A stretch of 64,000 nt of DNA from Candidatus Enterenecus merdae (GTDB taxonomy: Bacteria > Bacillota > Clostridia > Oscillospirales > Oscillospiraceae). The notes beneath the pieces were generated by a model. It searched no databases. It saw nothing but the letters and a program-made list of their open reading frames with translations, and had not been told where the DNA came from. Location of the stretch: NCBI GenBank assembly GCA_018716385.1, contig DVJZ01000029.1, positions 1 through 64,000 on the forward strand, given 5' to 3'. Positions 33,154-41,794 of the stretch are shown here, piece by piece; the stretch's first letter is position 1; every line of letters begins with the position of its first letter. The position numbers were made by a program, and so were the translations under genes.

Positions 33154-34200
33154 TCAGACCCCCAGTAAGTCACAGGCGGCCAAGGCCGCGGCGGCCTCCA
33201 GCACGGGCACTGCCCGGGGGACCAGGCAGGGGTCGTGGCGGCCGCGCAGCTCCAGCACTGCGTTCTCCCCCTTGGCCAGGTCCACCGTGAACTGGGGCCG
33301 GGCGATGGAGGGGGTGGGGCGCAGGGTGGCCTCAAAGACCAGGGGCATCCCGTTGGTGATGCCGCCATTGATGCCGCCGGCGCAGTTGTGCTCGGCCAGC
33401 ACCGTCCCATCCTCATCCACATACAGCGGATCGTTGGCCTCCGAGCCCCGCATGAGGGAGAAGGCGGTGCCCGCCCCAAAGGCCACGGCTTTCACCGCCG
33501 GGACGGCGAATAGGTACTGGGAGAAGATGCCCTCCGCGTTCTCCCCGAAGTCCGGGCTGCCCAGCCCGGGGGGCAGGCCGAACACGGCGCACTCCACGCT
33601 GCCCCCTACGCTGTCCAGCTCCTCCCGGGCCTGGGCGATGGCGGCCTTCATCTCTTCCCCCTTCTGATCGTTGAGCACGGGGAAGGGCTTGTCCGCCGCG
33701 GCTGACAGGCTCTCCCAGTCCTCCAGGGGGTCGTCGCAGATGCCATAGATGCTGCTGATGTGCCCGCCCACCCGGACGCCCCGCAGGGCCAAAACCTGCT
33801 TGGCCACCGCGCCGGCAAAGACCAGCGGGGCGGTGAGCCGGCCGGAGAAATGCCCCCCGCCCCGGTAGTCGTGGAAGCCGCCGTAGCGCACGAAGGCAGG
33901 GTAATCGGCGTGGCCTGGACGGGCCAGATCTTTGGTGCGGGCGTAGTCCTGGGAGCGGGTGTCCGTGTTGGCGATGACGGCGCACAGGGGCGCGCCGGTG
34001 GTTTTGCCCTCAAACACGCCTGAGAGCAGCTCCGGCCGGTCGGCCTCCTTCCGGGCGGTGGACCAGGGGTTGCGCCCCGGCGCCCGCCGGTCCAGCTCCC
34101 GCTGGATGGCCGCCAGATCCAGCTCAATGCCCGCCGGTATCCCGGACAGGGTGACGCCGATAGCCGGGCCGTGGCTCTCCCCAAAGATGGTGTATTTCAT
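33154..34200 (-). CDS. aroC: Chorismate synthase
   Basis: A 348-residue FMN-dependent enzyme converting EPSP to chorismate. Signatures: FGESHGPAIGVTLSGIPAG at the start, RRAPGRNPWSTARKEAD, and RYGGFHDYRGGGHFSGRLTAPLVFAGA. Length is slightly below the 360-390 usual in the family but all conserved blocks are present. It is seven bases downstream of the acetyltransferase gene within the operon. Confidence 0.96.
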   Translation of the reverse strand: MKYTIFGESHGPAIGVTLSGIPAGIELDLAAIQRELDRRAPGRNPWSTARKEADRPELLSGVFEGKTTGAPLCAVIANTDTRSQDYARTKDLARPGHADYPAFVRYGGFHDYRGGGHFSGRLTAPLVFAGAVAKQVLALRGVRVGGHISSIYGICDDPLEDWESLSAAADKPFPVLNDQKGEEMKAAIAQAREELDSVGGSVECAVFGLPPGLGSPDFGENAEGIFSQYLFAVPAVKAVAFGAGTAFSLMRGSEANDPLYVDEDGTVLAEHNCAGGINGGITNGMPLVFEATLRPTPSIARPQFTVDLAKGENAVLELRGRHDPCLVPRAVPVLEAAAALAACDLLGV

Positions 34201-34207
34201 GGCGCGC

Positions 34208-34672
34208 TCACTCCTTTCGGCAGCTGGCCCCCAGGGCGGCCAGCTCCAATCTCATGGGGACATGGGGGATGCCGTCCTCCAGGAATTCTGCCCCAATCTG
34301 ACGGAAGCCCGCCCGGGCGTAAAAGCCCTTGGCATAGCGCTGGGCCTCTATGGTGAGGGCGGGATAGCCCAGCGTCCGGGCTTTCTGGATGCCCGCCCTT
34401 AAAATCCGATCCCCCAGGCCCAAACCGCGCGCCCGGCTTACCACCCGCCCCAGGCTGGCGGTTTCAAAGGCCAGGCCTGGCGGCAGCAGGCGCAGGTAAG
34501 CGTGGATTCCGGACGCATCCTGCAAGAAGAGGTGCAGGGCGGCGGGATCCTTCCCGTCCAGTTCTGGATAGGGGCACTGCTGCTCCACGACAAAGACGTC
34601 CACCCGCAGGCGGAGGATCTCATACAGCTGCCTGGGCGTAAGGGCCTCAAAAGGCTTGACGATCAACTCCAT
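34208..34672 (-). CDS. GNAT acetyltransferase, ElaA-like
   Basis: A 154-residue GNAT protein similar to ElaA: LYEILRLRVDVFVVEQQCPYPELDGKD, then the acetyl-CoA loop GRVVSRARGLGLGDRIL and the C-terminal YAKGFYARAGFRQIGAEFLEDGIPHVPM. The substrate is unknown. It sits between aroA and aroC with gaps of seven bases on both sides, so it belongs to the operon. Confidence 0.88.
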   Translation of the reverse strand: MELIVKPFEALTPRQLYEILRLRVDVFVVEQQCPYPELDGKDPAALHLFLQDASGIHAYLRLLPPGLAFETASLGRVVSRARGLGLGDRILRAGIQKARTLGYPALTIEAQRYAKGFYARAGFRQIGAEFLEDGIPHVPMRLELAALGASCRKE

Positions 34673-34679
34673 GGCCCGC

Positions 34680-35909
34680 TCACTCCGCTGGGGCGATGCG
34701 CCCGCCCAGGGCCTCGTAGTCGTCCCAGAAGCTGGGATAGGACTTGTCCACGCACTGGGCCCCCAGCAGGGTGACAGGGGCCTGGCACCGGGTGGCGGCG
34801 ATGGCCGCCATCATGGCGATGCGATGGTCGTTGTGACAGGAGAGGGCCATGCCGCCCTGAAACCCGTCCCGACCCGTCACCCGTATGCCGTCGGGGAACT
34901 GCTCCACCAACACCCCCAGGGCGGACAGCACGTCTGCCACCGCGGCGATGCGGTCGCTCTCCTTGATGCGCAGCCGGGCCCCACCGCCGATGCGGGTGGC
35001 CAGGCCGGGCCGGGCGGCGGCCATGAGGGCAAGGGCGGGGAACAGGTCGGGGCATTGGCTCACGTCAATGGACAGCTCCCCCCGTGCCTGGGCCAGCTGC
35101 CGGCTGAGAGCGTCCACCCGGGCGTCCGGCTGGACAGAGGCGGGGTCCAGCCCGCAGATGGATACCGGGCTGCCCAGGGCCTTGGCGGCGTACCAAAAGG
35201 CGGCCTGGGACCAGTCGGCCTCCACGGCCCGGGTCAGGGGCCGGTAGCGCTGCCCACCGGGGACGTCCCAGCCAGACAGCCGCACTCCGGCGGCCGCCAT
35301 GGCTTGGCGGGTGAGGGTTACATAGTCCTCCGACTCCAGCGGGGAGGTGGGTTGGATGCGGGAGGGACCCTCCAGCAGGGGCAGGGCGAACATCAGCCCG
35401 GTGAAGAACTGGCTGGACACATCCCCCGGCAGGGGATAGTCCCCCGGCGGGAGCAGGCCGCTGACGGTGAGGGCCTCCTCCGTCTGGGCCCAGACGATCC
35501 CCTTTTGGGGGAACAGCCGGGCATAGGGGGTCAGGGGCCGCTGCATCAGCCGCCCCCGGCCGGTGAAGATCCCGCCCCCCCGCACCGCCAGGGCCACGGG
35601 GATGAGAAAGCGCAGGGTGGAGCCGGACTCCCCGCAGTCCAGGCGGGGCAGGGCCATCCTGCGCAGGGGGGACATGGGGCTGGCATCCACTCCCTCCACG
35701 GTGACGGTAGAGCCACGGACCTGGATGTGTGCGCCCAACTGCTCCAGGCAGCGGATGGTGGCGGCGATGTCCTGGGACAGGGCCACGTTGGAAATGGTGC
35801 TCTCCCCCTGGGCCAGGGCGGCGGCCAGGAGGAAGCGGTGGGCCTGGCTCTTGGAGGGCGGCGGCGTAACCGTCCCCTGGAGCCGGGTGGGAAGGATGGT
35901 GATGTTCAT
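34680..35909 (-). CDS. aroA: 5-enolpyruvylshikimate-3-phosphate synthase
   Basis: A 409-residue EPSP synthase. Key blocks: PPPSKSQAHRFLLAAALAQG (residues about 16-35), CGESGSTLRFLIPVALA, LKIKESDR-like RIKESDRIAAVADVL, and the C-terminal NDHRIAMMAA. ATG at 35909 follows AAAGGAGG by 8 nt; the frame continues to 35933 without a better RBS. The glyphosate-site motif reads CGESGS, with Glu where many class I enzymes have Asn-Ala; sensitivity cannot be judged from this. Confidence 0.94.
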   Translation of the reverse strand: MNITILPTRLQGTVTPPPSKSQAHRFLLAAALAQGESTISNVALSQDIAATIRCLEQLGAHIQVRGSTVTVEGVDASPMSPLRRMALPRLDCGESGSTLRFLIPVALAVRGGGIFTGRGRLMQRPLTPYARLFPQKGIVWAQTEEALTVSGLLPPGDYPLPGDVSSQFFTGLMFALPLLEGPSRIQPTSPLESEDYVTLTRQAMAAAGVRLSGWDVPGGQRYRPLTRAVEADWSQAAFWYAAKALGSPVSICGLDPASVQPDARVDALSRQLAQARGELSIDVSQCPDLFPALALMAAARPGLATRIGGGARLRIKESDRIAAVADVLSALGVLVEQFPDGIRVTGRDGFQGGMALSCHNDHRIAMMAAIAATRCQAPVTLLGAQCVDKSYPSFWDDYEALGGRIAPAE

Positions 35910-35972
35910 AGCGGCCCTCCTTTCATGCCCCACAGGCCCAGCCGGTGCAGGCCGGGGGAGGGGCGGGCGATC

Positions 35973-37034
35973 TTACAGCAGTTCCAGCAGGGCCTGCTTG
36001 CCCATGGGATAGCGGATGGCGTGGCCGGGCCGGTCAGGCAGGATCAGGGTGATTGCCTCCCCCGCTCCCTTCTTGTCCAGCCCGATGGCGGCGGCATAGT
36101 CCCGGCCGGTGCAGGGGATGTCCCGGGGCAGGCCAAAGGCCTGGGTCAGCTCCCCGATCCGGGCGGCCAGGTTGGGCGGGGTGATGCCCAGCTCCACCCC
36201 CAGCTCCGCCTCCCGCACCATGCCGGCAGCCACCGCCTGGCCGTGGGTCCATAGCTGATAGCGCCCGGCCAGCTCATAGGCATGGCCCAGGGTGTGCCCG
36301 AAGTTGAGCAGCATCCGGGCGCCGGTATCCCGCTCATCCTGCTCTACAACTTTACGTTTTATATCGCAGCAAGTATACAAAACGGATTCAATCTCCTGGG
36401 TGATTTGGGGGCGGCTGGCGTGTTGCTCCAGGAAGCGCAGCAGGGCTTCGTCGGCGATGCAGCCGTACTTGATGACCTCCGCCATGCCGTCGGCAAAGAC
36501 GGGGTCGGGCAGGCTGTCCAGCGCGTCCGGGTCTATGAGCACCAGCCGGGGCTGCCAGAAGGCGCCGGCCAGGTTCTTCCCCCGCTCCAGGTTGACGGCC
36601 ACCTTCCCCCCCACGGAGGAATCCACCTGGGCCAGCAGGGTGGTGGGGATCTGGACGAAGTCCACCCCCCGCAGGATGGTGGCCGCGGCAAAGCCGGCCA
36701 GGTCGCCCACCACGCCGCCCCCCAGGGCGACCACCCCGTCGGTGCGGGTCAGGCCGAAGGCCATCATCTCCTCCCACAGCTGGGCCAGCTGGGCGGCGCA
36801 CTTGCTCTGCTCCCCGGCGGGCACCACCCGCAGGGCCACCTGGAAGCCGGCGCCGGCCAGGCTGGCCCTCAGCCGCTCCTGGAAGAGGAGGCCGGCGACG
36901 CTGTCGGTGATCACGAACAATCGGCCCGCCTGAGGCAGAGCCTGCCGGCAAAGCCGGCCGGCCTGGGCCAGCAGGCCCCGTTGGATCTGGATCTCATAGT
37001 TCCGATCCGGCAGGGACACGGTTAAGCGCTTCAT
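35973..37034 (-). CDS. aroB: 3-dehydroquinate synthase
   Basis: A 353-residue NAD- and metal-dependent enzyme, second step of the shikimate pathway. Motifs: VVALGGGVVGDLAGFAAAT, IPTTLLAQVDSSVGGKVAVN, GKNLAGAFWQP and LNFGHTLGHAYE with metal ligands. It is the third gene of the operon. No aroD, aroE or aroK occurs in the window, so shikimate steps 3-5 must be encoded elsewhere. Confidence 0.96.
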   Translation of the reverse strand: MKRLTVSLPDRNYEIQIQRGLLAQAGRLCRQALPQAGRLFVITDSVAGLLFQERLRASLAGAGFQVALRVVPAGEQSKCAAQLAQLWEEMMAFGLTRTDGVVALGGGVVGDLAGFAAATILRGVDFVQIPTTLLAQVDSSVGGKVAVNLERGKNLAGAFWQPRLVLIDPDALDSLPDPVFADGMAEVIKYGCIADEALLRFLEQHASRPQITQEIESVLYTCCDIKRKVVEQDERDTGARMLLNFGHTLGHAYELAGRYQLWTHGQAVAAGMVREAELGVELGITPPNLAARIGELTQAFGLPRDIPCTGRDYAAAIGLDKKGAGEAITLILPDRPGHAIRYPMGKQALLELL

Positions 37035-37064
37035 AGCGGTCGCCTCTTTCTGCTTGGGATGGGG

Positions 37065-37397
37065 TTACAGCTGATCCAAGGTCTGGGCCAGGGTGTCCAG
37101 GAAGGACTCCTCGCCCATGGTGTTGAGCTTGAAGAACAGGGCCTGGCTGCCGCCGGCGGTCATGGCGATGACCCGGACCCGGTCCCCTTCGCCTACGACG
37201 GTGACGGACATGGCCACCCGGTTGCCGCCCAGCATACTGTACCGCTCGTACATCCGGACGGCCACCTGGACAGCGCCCATGGTGAAGTCGCTCCCCTCCT
37301 CATAAGAGGCGGAGGCGCTGCCGTCCAGTACGCTGTTGTGAAGGTGTTCCACAATGTGATGGAAATCGCCCGTGAGGGTGCGCTCCAGCATAGCCAT
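37065..37397 (-). CDS. Small conserved-looking protein of unknown function between aroF and aroB
   Basis: A 110-residue soluble alpha/beta protein (MAMLERTLTGDFHH..). It has no signal peptide or catalytic motif I can recognise; a resemblance to DUF6054 is possible but uncertain. ATG at 37397 follows GGAGCATCC with an AAAGGAGC RBS. Placement in the middle of the aromatic operon suggests a role in, or regulation of, that pathway, yet nothing in the sequence proves it. Confidence 0.75.
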   Translation of the reverse strand: MAMLERTLTGDFHHIVEHLHNSVLDGSASASYEEGSDFTMGAVQVAVRMYERYSMLGGNRVAMSVTVVGEGDRVRVIAMTAGGSQALFFKLNTMGEESFLDTLAQTLDQL

Positions 37398-37450
37398 AGG
37401 GGATGCTCCTTTCTGTTTCTGGGGGATTGGTTTGGACGGGCGGCCCTGAT

Positions 37451-38470
37451 TTAGGCCAGCGTCTTGCCCATCAGGGACACCAGGGGGCGCAGCCGGCCCA
37501 TCAGATGGCGGAACTTCTCCGGGGTGAGGGACTGCTGGCCGTCGCACTTGGCGTGGGGGGGATCGTTGTGCACCTCCACCATCAGCCCGTCCGCCCCCAC
37601 GGCGGCGGCGGCCATGGCCAGCGGCTCCACCAGCCAGTACATCCCCGCCGCGTGGGAGGGATCCACCACGATGGGCAGATGGCTCATGCGCCGGATGACG
37701 GGGATGGCGGACAGGTCCAGGGTGTTGCGGGTGTAAGTCTCGAAGGTACGCACCCCCCGCTCGCACAGCACCACGTTCTCGTTGCCGGCGGCCATGATGT
37801 ACTCCGCGGACATGATCCATTCCTCATAGCTGTTGGCCAGCCCCCGCTTGAGCAGGATGGGCTTGGACATCTTGCCCACCTCCTTGAGCAGGTCGAAGTT
37901 TTGCATGTTCCGGGCGCCGATCTGCACCAGGTCCACCGTTTCCTCGAACAGCTCGCAGTACTTGGGGCTCATCAGCTCGGTGACGATGGGCAACCCTGTG
38001 GCCTTTCTGGCCTCCAGCAACAGATCCAGCCCGTCGGTGCCCATGCCCTGGAAGGAGTAGGGGGAGGTGCGGGGCTTGAAGGCGCCCCCCCGCATCAGGG
38101 CCGCGCCGGCGGCCTTCACGTCCTGGGCTACCGAGATGATCTGCTCCCGGCTCTCCACTGAGCAGGGGCCGGCGATGACGGTGAAGGCCCCCCCGCCGAT
38201 GGGTACGCCGCACACGTCCACCACCGTGTCCTCGGGGTGGAACTTCCGGTTGGCCTTCTTATAGGGCTCCTGCACCCGCATGACCCGCTCCACATGTTCG
38301 TCCATGGCCAGCTTATCCATGTCGATGTTGGCGGTGTCTCCCACCAGGCCCAGGATGGAGCAGCCCACGCCGTTGGTGATGCCCACCTTGACGCCATGAT
38401 CCTGCTCCAGTTGGCGCACCAGCGCCTGAATGTCCTCCTGCCGGGTACCCGGCCGCATCACGATCACCAT
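37451..38470 (-). CDS. aroF: 3-deoxy-7-phosphoheptulonate (DAHP) synthase
   Basis: A 339-residue type I-beta DAHP synthase, entry step to aromatics. Residues about 1-70 form a ferredoxin-like regulatory domain (MVIVMRPGTRQEDIQALVRQLE), followed by the TIM barrel with IAGPCSVESREQI, RGGAFKPRTSPYSFQG, QIGARNMQNFDLL and VDPSHAAG. ATG at 38470 is the only start giving the family N-terminus. As first gene of the operon it is directly downstream of the attenuator. Confidence 0.96.
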   Translation of the reverse strand: MVIVMRPGTRQEDIQALVRQLEQDHGVKVGITNGVGCSILGLVGDTANIDMDKLAMDEHVERVMRVQEPYKKANRKFHPEDTVVDVCGVPIGGGAFTVIAGPCSVESREQIISVAQDVKAAGAALMRGGAFKPRTSPYSFQGMGTDGLDLLLEARKATGLPIVTELMSPKYCELFEETVDLVQIGARNMQNFDLLKEVGKMSKPILLKRGLANSYEEWIMSAEYIMAAGNENVVLCERGVRTFETYTRNTLDLSAIPVIRRMSHLPIVVDPSHAAGMYWLVEPLAMAAAAVGADGLMVEVHNDPPHAKCDGQQSLTPEKFRHLMGRLRPLVSLMGKTLA

Positions 38471-38512
38471 ATGCGTTCTCAGTCCTTTCTTTGACCCATG
38501 AGATAGAAAGAA

Positions 38513-38541
38513 GCCCATTGACAGCGGACGTGTCAATGAGC
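38513..38541 (-). terminator. Attenuator terminator of the aromatic operon
   Basis: On the minus strand an 11-bp stem (one T-G pair) GCTCATTGACA/TGTCAATGGGC encloses the loop CGTCCGC and is followed by GGCTTCTTTCT. The loop is exactly complementary to GCGGACG at the end of the leader peptide gene (38601-38595), which offers an alternative, mutually exclusive fold. Confidence 0.65.
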
Positions 38542-38588
38542 TTCGGCATCCATAGCCTGTCGCGCGCCCCGGCGAAGGGGGCGGAAAC

Positions 38589-38687
38589 TCACAGCGTCCG
38601 CAGTCTCTCCATGGCAAAATAGCCGAACCCGGTAAATCGAGTCCAGCCAAACAGGGAGGAAAAACGGTGGGCGCGGCGCAGCTTCAT
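38589..38687 (-). CDS. Aromatic-amino-acid leader peptide (attenuation)
   Basis: A 32-residue frame starting MKLRRAHRF, with the core FSSLFGWTRFTGFGYF (residues 9-24) holding five Phe, one Trp and one Tyr in 16 residues. It lies between a good promoter (38718-38746) and a terminator (38513-38541) directly before aroF-pheA. Its last codons form the antiterminator arm. This is the design of pheA/trp-type leader peptides: ribosome stalling on aromatic codons decides whether the terminator folds. AGAGG precedes the ATG. Firmicutes more often use T-boxes here, so this is notable. Confidence 0.75.
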   Translation of the reverse strand: MKLRRAHRFSSLFGWTRFTGFGYFAMERLRTL

Positions 38688-38717
38688 ACGCGTACCTCTC
38701 AGTCGATGGTTGCCCAT

Positions 38718-38746
38718 AGTATACTCCAAGCTGGAACAGATTGCAA
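38718..38746 (-). promoter_or_regulatory. Promoter of the aromatic operon
   Basis: Minus-strand TTGCAA (38746-38741), 17 bp, TATACT (38723-38718); predicted start near 38711, 24 nt before the leader peptide ATG. Confidence 0.7.
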
Positions 38747-38754
38747 GGGTTTTC

Positions 38755-38783
38755 TTGACAAGGCCGGGCAGGGGGGGTACCAT
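38755..38783 (+). promoter_or_regulatory. Promoter of cinA
   Basis: TTGACA (38755-38760), 17 bp, TACCAT (38778-38783), divergent from and adjacent to the aromatic operon promoter. Confidence 0.5.
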
Positions 38784-38808
38784 GGAGGAGAAAAGGAGTT
38801 GACAGGCC

Positions 38809-40077
38809 GTGAGCCATAGTGTGGAACTGCTGGCGGTGGGCACCGAGCTGCTGTTGGGCAGCGTGGCCAACACCGACGCACAGTTGCTCTCCCGGGAGCT
38901 GTCCGGGCTGGGGCTGAACGTATACTACCACTCCGTGGTGGGGGACAACCCGGACCGGCTGGCCCAGGCGGTGGAGCTGGCCAAGTCCCGGGCGGACGTG
39001 CTCGTCACCACCGGCGGGCTGGGGCCCACCTGTGATGACCTGACCAAGCGGGTGGTGGCCCAGGCCTTTGGCAGGCAGCTGGCCTACCACCCCGCGTGTG
39101 CCGAGGCCATCCGGGCCTACTTTGCCGCTTCCGGCCGGGAGATGCCGGAGAACAACTTGCAGCAGGCCTGGCTGCCCGAGGGGTGCCAAGTGCTGGAAAA
39201 CCACTGGGGCACCGCCCCGGGCTGCGCCTTTCACAGCCAGGGCCGCTGGGTGGTGATGCTCCCCGGCCCGCCGGGGGAATGCCTGCCCATGTTCCGGGAG
39301 CAGGCCGTCCCCTGGCTGGCCCAGCTGAGCGAGGGGGTGATTCGCTCCAGGACCCTGCGGGTGTTCGGATGGGGGGAATCCCAGGTGGAGAGCCTGCTGC
39401 GGCCCCAGATGGACCGGCTGACCAACCCCACCCTGGCCCCCTATGCCAAGCAGGGGGAGGTGGAGCTGCGCATCACCGCCAAGGCGGAGGACGGGCAGGC
39501 CGCCCAGGCCCTCATCGCCCCGGTGGAGCGGGAGGTGCGCTCAGTGCTGGGGGATCTGGTCTACGGAACGGAGGAAAACAGCCTGGAGCGGGTGGTGCTG
39601 GAGGGGCTGAAGGACCAAGGGCTTACCTTGGGCACCGCGGAGAGCTGCACCGGCGGGCTGCTGGCCAAGCGGATGACCGACCTGCCCGGAGCCGCCGCAG
39701 CATTCCGGGGGGGCGTGGTGAGCTATGTCAACGAGGTGAAGCGCCAGGTGTTGGGGGTGCCCCAGGCCCTGCTGGACGAGCAGGGGGCGGTTTGCGAGGA
39801 GGTGGCCCGGGCCATGGCCCAAGGAGCCCGCAGGGTGTTGGGATGCGATTTGGCGGTGGCCACCACCGGCGTGGCTGGCCCCGACAGCGATGAGTGGGGC
39901 AACCCGGTGGGGCTGGTGTATGTGGCCCTGGCCGCGCAGTCGGGGTGCTGGGTGAGAAAGCTCAACCTGGCCGGGGCCAGGGAGGGCCGGGACCGGGTGC
40001 GCACCCTGGCGGCCAGCCACGGGCTGGATATGGTTCGCCGCTGGCTGGCCGGGCTGGAGATCGTCCCCGAGCTGTGA
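38809..40077 (+). CDS. cinA: CinA family nicotinamide-nucleotide amidase / competence-damage protein
   Basis: A 422-residue two-domain protein. The N-terminal MoaB/MogA-like (COG1058) domain begins VELLAVGTELLLGSVANTDAQ and includes TTGGLGPTCDDLTK and LPGPPGE; the C-terminal amidase domain starts near residue 265 with TLGTAESCTGGLLAKRMTDLPGAA. CinA clears NMN and related compounds. GTG at 38809 follows AAAGGAG. Confidence 0.93.
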   Translation: MSHSVELLAVGTELLLGSVANTDAQLLSRELSGLGLNVYYHSVVGDNPDRLAQAVELAKSRADVLVTTGGLGPTCDDLTKRVVAQAFGRQLAYHPACAEAIRAYFAASGREMPENNLQQAWLPEGCQVLENHWGTAPGCAFHSQGRWVVMLPGPPGECLPMFREQAVPWLAQLSEGVIRSRTLRVFGWGESQVESLLRPQMDRLTNPTLAPYAKQGEVELRITAKAEDGQAAQALIAPVEREVRSVLGDLVYGTEENSLERVVLEGLKDQGLTLGTAESCTGGLLAKRMTDLPGAAAAFRGGVVSYVNEVKRQVLGVPQALLDEQGAVCEEVARAMAQGARRVLGCDLAVATTGVAGPDSDEWGNPVGLVYVALAAQSGCWVRKLNLAGAREGRDRVRTLAASHGLDMVRRWLAGLEIVPEL

Positions 40078-40088
40078 GGTGCGGCGGC

Positions 40089-40117
40089 TTGACAGGGCTT
40101 TCCAGGCGGGGTAGAAT
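40089..40117 (+). promoter_or_regulatory. Promoter of thiI
   Basis: TTGACA (40089-40094), 17 bp, TAGAAT (40112-40117), starting 12 bases after the cinA stop codon. Confidence 0.7.
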
Positions 40118-40166
40118 ATGGGGACGCGATGGGCATTGGCCCTGACGAGGGATGGAGGGGAGACGT

Positions 40167-41339
40167 GTGAGGGAGATCATACTGCTCAAACAGGGGGAGA
40201 TGGTGCTCAAGGGGCTCAACCGCCGGGGCTTTGAGGACAAGCTGATGGGCAATGCCCGGAGGCGGCTGAAGAAGCACGGTTCCTTCCAGGTGTATACCCG
40301 GCAGTCCACCACCTATGTAGAGCCCCAGGACGAGGGCTGCGACCTGGAGGGGGCCTGGCAGGCCATGGGGAAGCTGTTCGGGGTGGCGGGGCTGTGCCGG
40401 GCTCAGTCCTGCGCCAAGGACAAGCAGGCCATTGTGGCCTGCGCCAAGGAGTATCTGGGAGACCAGCTGCGCCAGGCCAAATCCTTCAAAGTGGAGTCCA
40501 AGCGGGCGGACAAGACCTTTCCCATGACCTCCATCCAGCTGTCCCAGTATGTGGGCGGGGCGCTGCATGATGCCTTCCCACACCTGGCGGTGGACGTGCA
40601 CAACCCCCAACTCACCGTCCATGTGGAGGTGCGCGACTATGAGGCCTTCGTCCACGCCGACGCGCAGGCGGGGGCGGGCGGCCTGCCTGTGGGCATGGGG
40701 GGGCGGGCGCTGTCCCTGCTGTCCGGGGGCATCGACTCGCCGGTGGCCTCCTGGATGGTGGCCAAGCGGGGGGTCATCGTGGACATGATCCACTACTATT
40801 CCTATCCTTACACCTCCCCCGAGGCCAAGGAGAAGGTGCTGGAATTGGCCCGGCTGCTGGTGCCTTATCTGGGCAAGACCTGCGTCCATGTGGTGCCCTT
40901 CACCGCCGTTCAGGAGACGCTGCGCCGGGCCTGTCCGGAGGAGCTGTTTACCCTGCTCATGCGCCGCTTCATGATGCGCATTGCCTGCCAGGTGGCCCAG
41001 CACAACGGCATCCAGGCGCTGGTTACCGGGGAGTCGGTGGGGCAGGTGGCCAGCCAGACCCTGGAGGCGCTGGCCTGCACCGACGCGGTGTGTACCCTGC
41101 CGGTGCTGCGCCCGGTGGTGGGCATGGACAAGGAGGAGATCGTGGCCGTGGCCCGGCGGATCGGCACCTTTGAGACGTCTATCCTGCCCTATGAGGACTG
41201 CTGCACCGTTTTCACCCCCCGGCATCCCCGCACCCGTCCCCGGGTGGAGCAGCTGGAGCAGGCGGAGGCCGTTCTGGATGTGCAGGCCATGGTGGACGAG
41301 GCGGTGGCCGGCATCCAGCGGGTGGTGTTGGAGCTGTAA
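40167..41339 (+). CDS. thiI: tRNA 4-thiouridine synthetase ThiI
   Basis: A 390-residue enzyme that adenylates and thiolates U8 of tRNA. N-terminal ferredoxin-like and THUMP domains (EIILLKQGEMVLKGLNRRGFE..QVYTRQSTTYVE) are followed by the PP-loop LLSGGIDSPVASWMVAKRG and ETSILPYEDCCTVFTPRHP. The rhodanese domain of the enterobacterial enzyme is absent, as in Firmicutes. GTG at 40167 follows GGAGGGG by 7 nt and is preferred over ATG 40152. Confidence 0.94.
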   Translation: MREIILLKQGEMVLKGLNRRGFEDKLMGNARRRLKKHGSFQVYTRQSTTYVEPQDEGCDLEGAWQAMGKLFGVAGLCRAQSCAKDKQAIVACAKEYLGDQLRQAKSFKVESKRADKTFPMTSIQLSQYVGGALHDAFPHLAVDVHNPQLTVHVEVRDYEAFVHADAQAGAGGLPVGMGGRALSLLSGGIDSPVASWMVAKRGVIVDMIHYYSYPYTSPEAKEKVLELARLLVPYLGKTCVHVVPFTAVQETLRRACPEELFTLLMRRFMMRIACQVAQHNGIQALVTGESVGQVASQTLEALACTDAVCTLPVLRPVVGMDKEEIVAVARRIGTFETSILPYEDCCTVFTPRHPRTRPRVEQLEQAEAVLDVQAMVDEAVAGIQRVVLEL

Positions 41340-41368
41340 GCCCGCCCGATCCGAGAGAGACGACAAAA

Positions 41369-41410
41369 CAAGGCCCAGGCCCCCGGCGTATGCCGGGGGC
41401 CTGGGCCTTG
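41369..41410. terminator. Bidirectional terminator
   Basis: A 19-bp perfect stem (41369-41387 with 41392-41410), loop GTAT, between convergent thiI and the next minus-strand gene. Confidence 0.85.
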
Positions 41411-41424
41411 TGGCGGGCAGGGGC

Positions 41425-41751
41425 CTACAGCAGTTCGGATACGACGGCCTGGACATAGTCCAGATCTTCAAAGCTGGTGGAGGCGCTGATGGAAAACAGC
41501 AATACCCCGTCCTGACTCTGGCAAAAGACGTTTGCCCTGGCCAGGGCCTGGGCAGCCTGCTGGGCGTCCACCCCAGCGATCTGGGCGGATACCAGTCCGT
41601 CCCGGAGGATCTCCACCGGGGCGATCCCCTCCTGGCTGTACTCCCGCAGCCGGGCGGCCAGGTGGCCGGTGAGGCGGCGCAGCAGGCTGGGATCGGCCGG
41701 AGGGCCGGCCCAGTCCGGATGATCGGGGGTTAGTACAACGGTGCGCTTCAT
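41425..41751 (-). CDS. Small protein of unknown function
   Basis: A 108-residue soluble protein starting MKRTVVLTPDHPDWAG. The C-terminal part (VFCQSQDGVLLFSISASTSFEDLDYVQAVVSELL) faintly resembles the small domain of fold-type I aminotransferases, but no PLP-binding part exists, so the name stays open. ATG at 41751 is used because an RBS-like GGGAGG lies before it. It follows the deacetylase-like gene by 43 bases. Confidence 0.6.
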   Translation of the reverse strand: MKRTVVLTPDHPDWAGPPADPSLLRRLTGHLAARLREYSQEGIAPVEILRDGLVSAQIAGVDAQQAAQALARANVFCQSQDGVLLFSISASTSFEDLDYVQAVVSELL

Positions 41752-41794
41752 GAAGATCCCTCCCAAGTGTGGGGTGTGGATGGGGAGATGGGGG

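Noticed and set aside
34656..36254. 532-residue plus-strand frame across aroA and aroB
   Set aside because: Antisense shadow of two recognised enzymes; the translation is Gly/Gln/His-rich without domain features.
38471..38760. T-box leader before the aromatic operon
   Set aside because: No specifier stem or T-box sequence was seen; the leader peptide and exclusive hairpins explain the region better.
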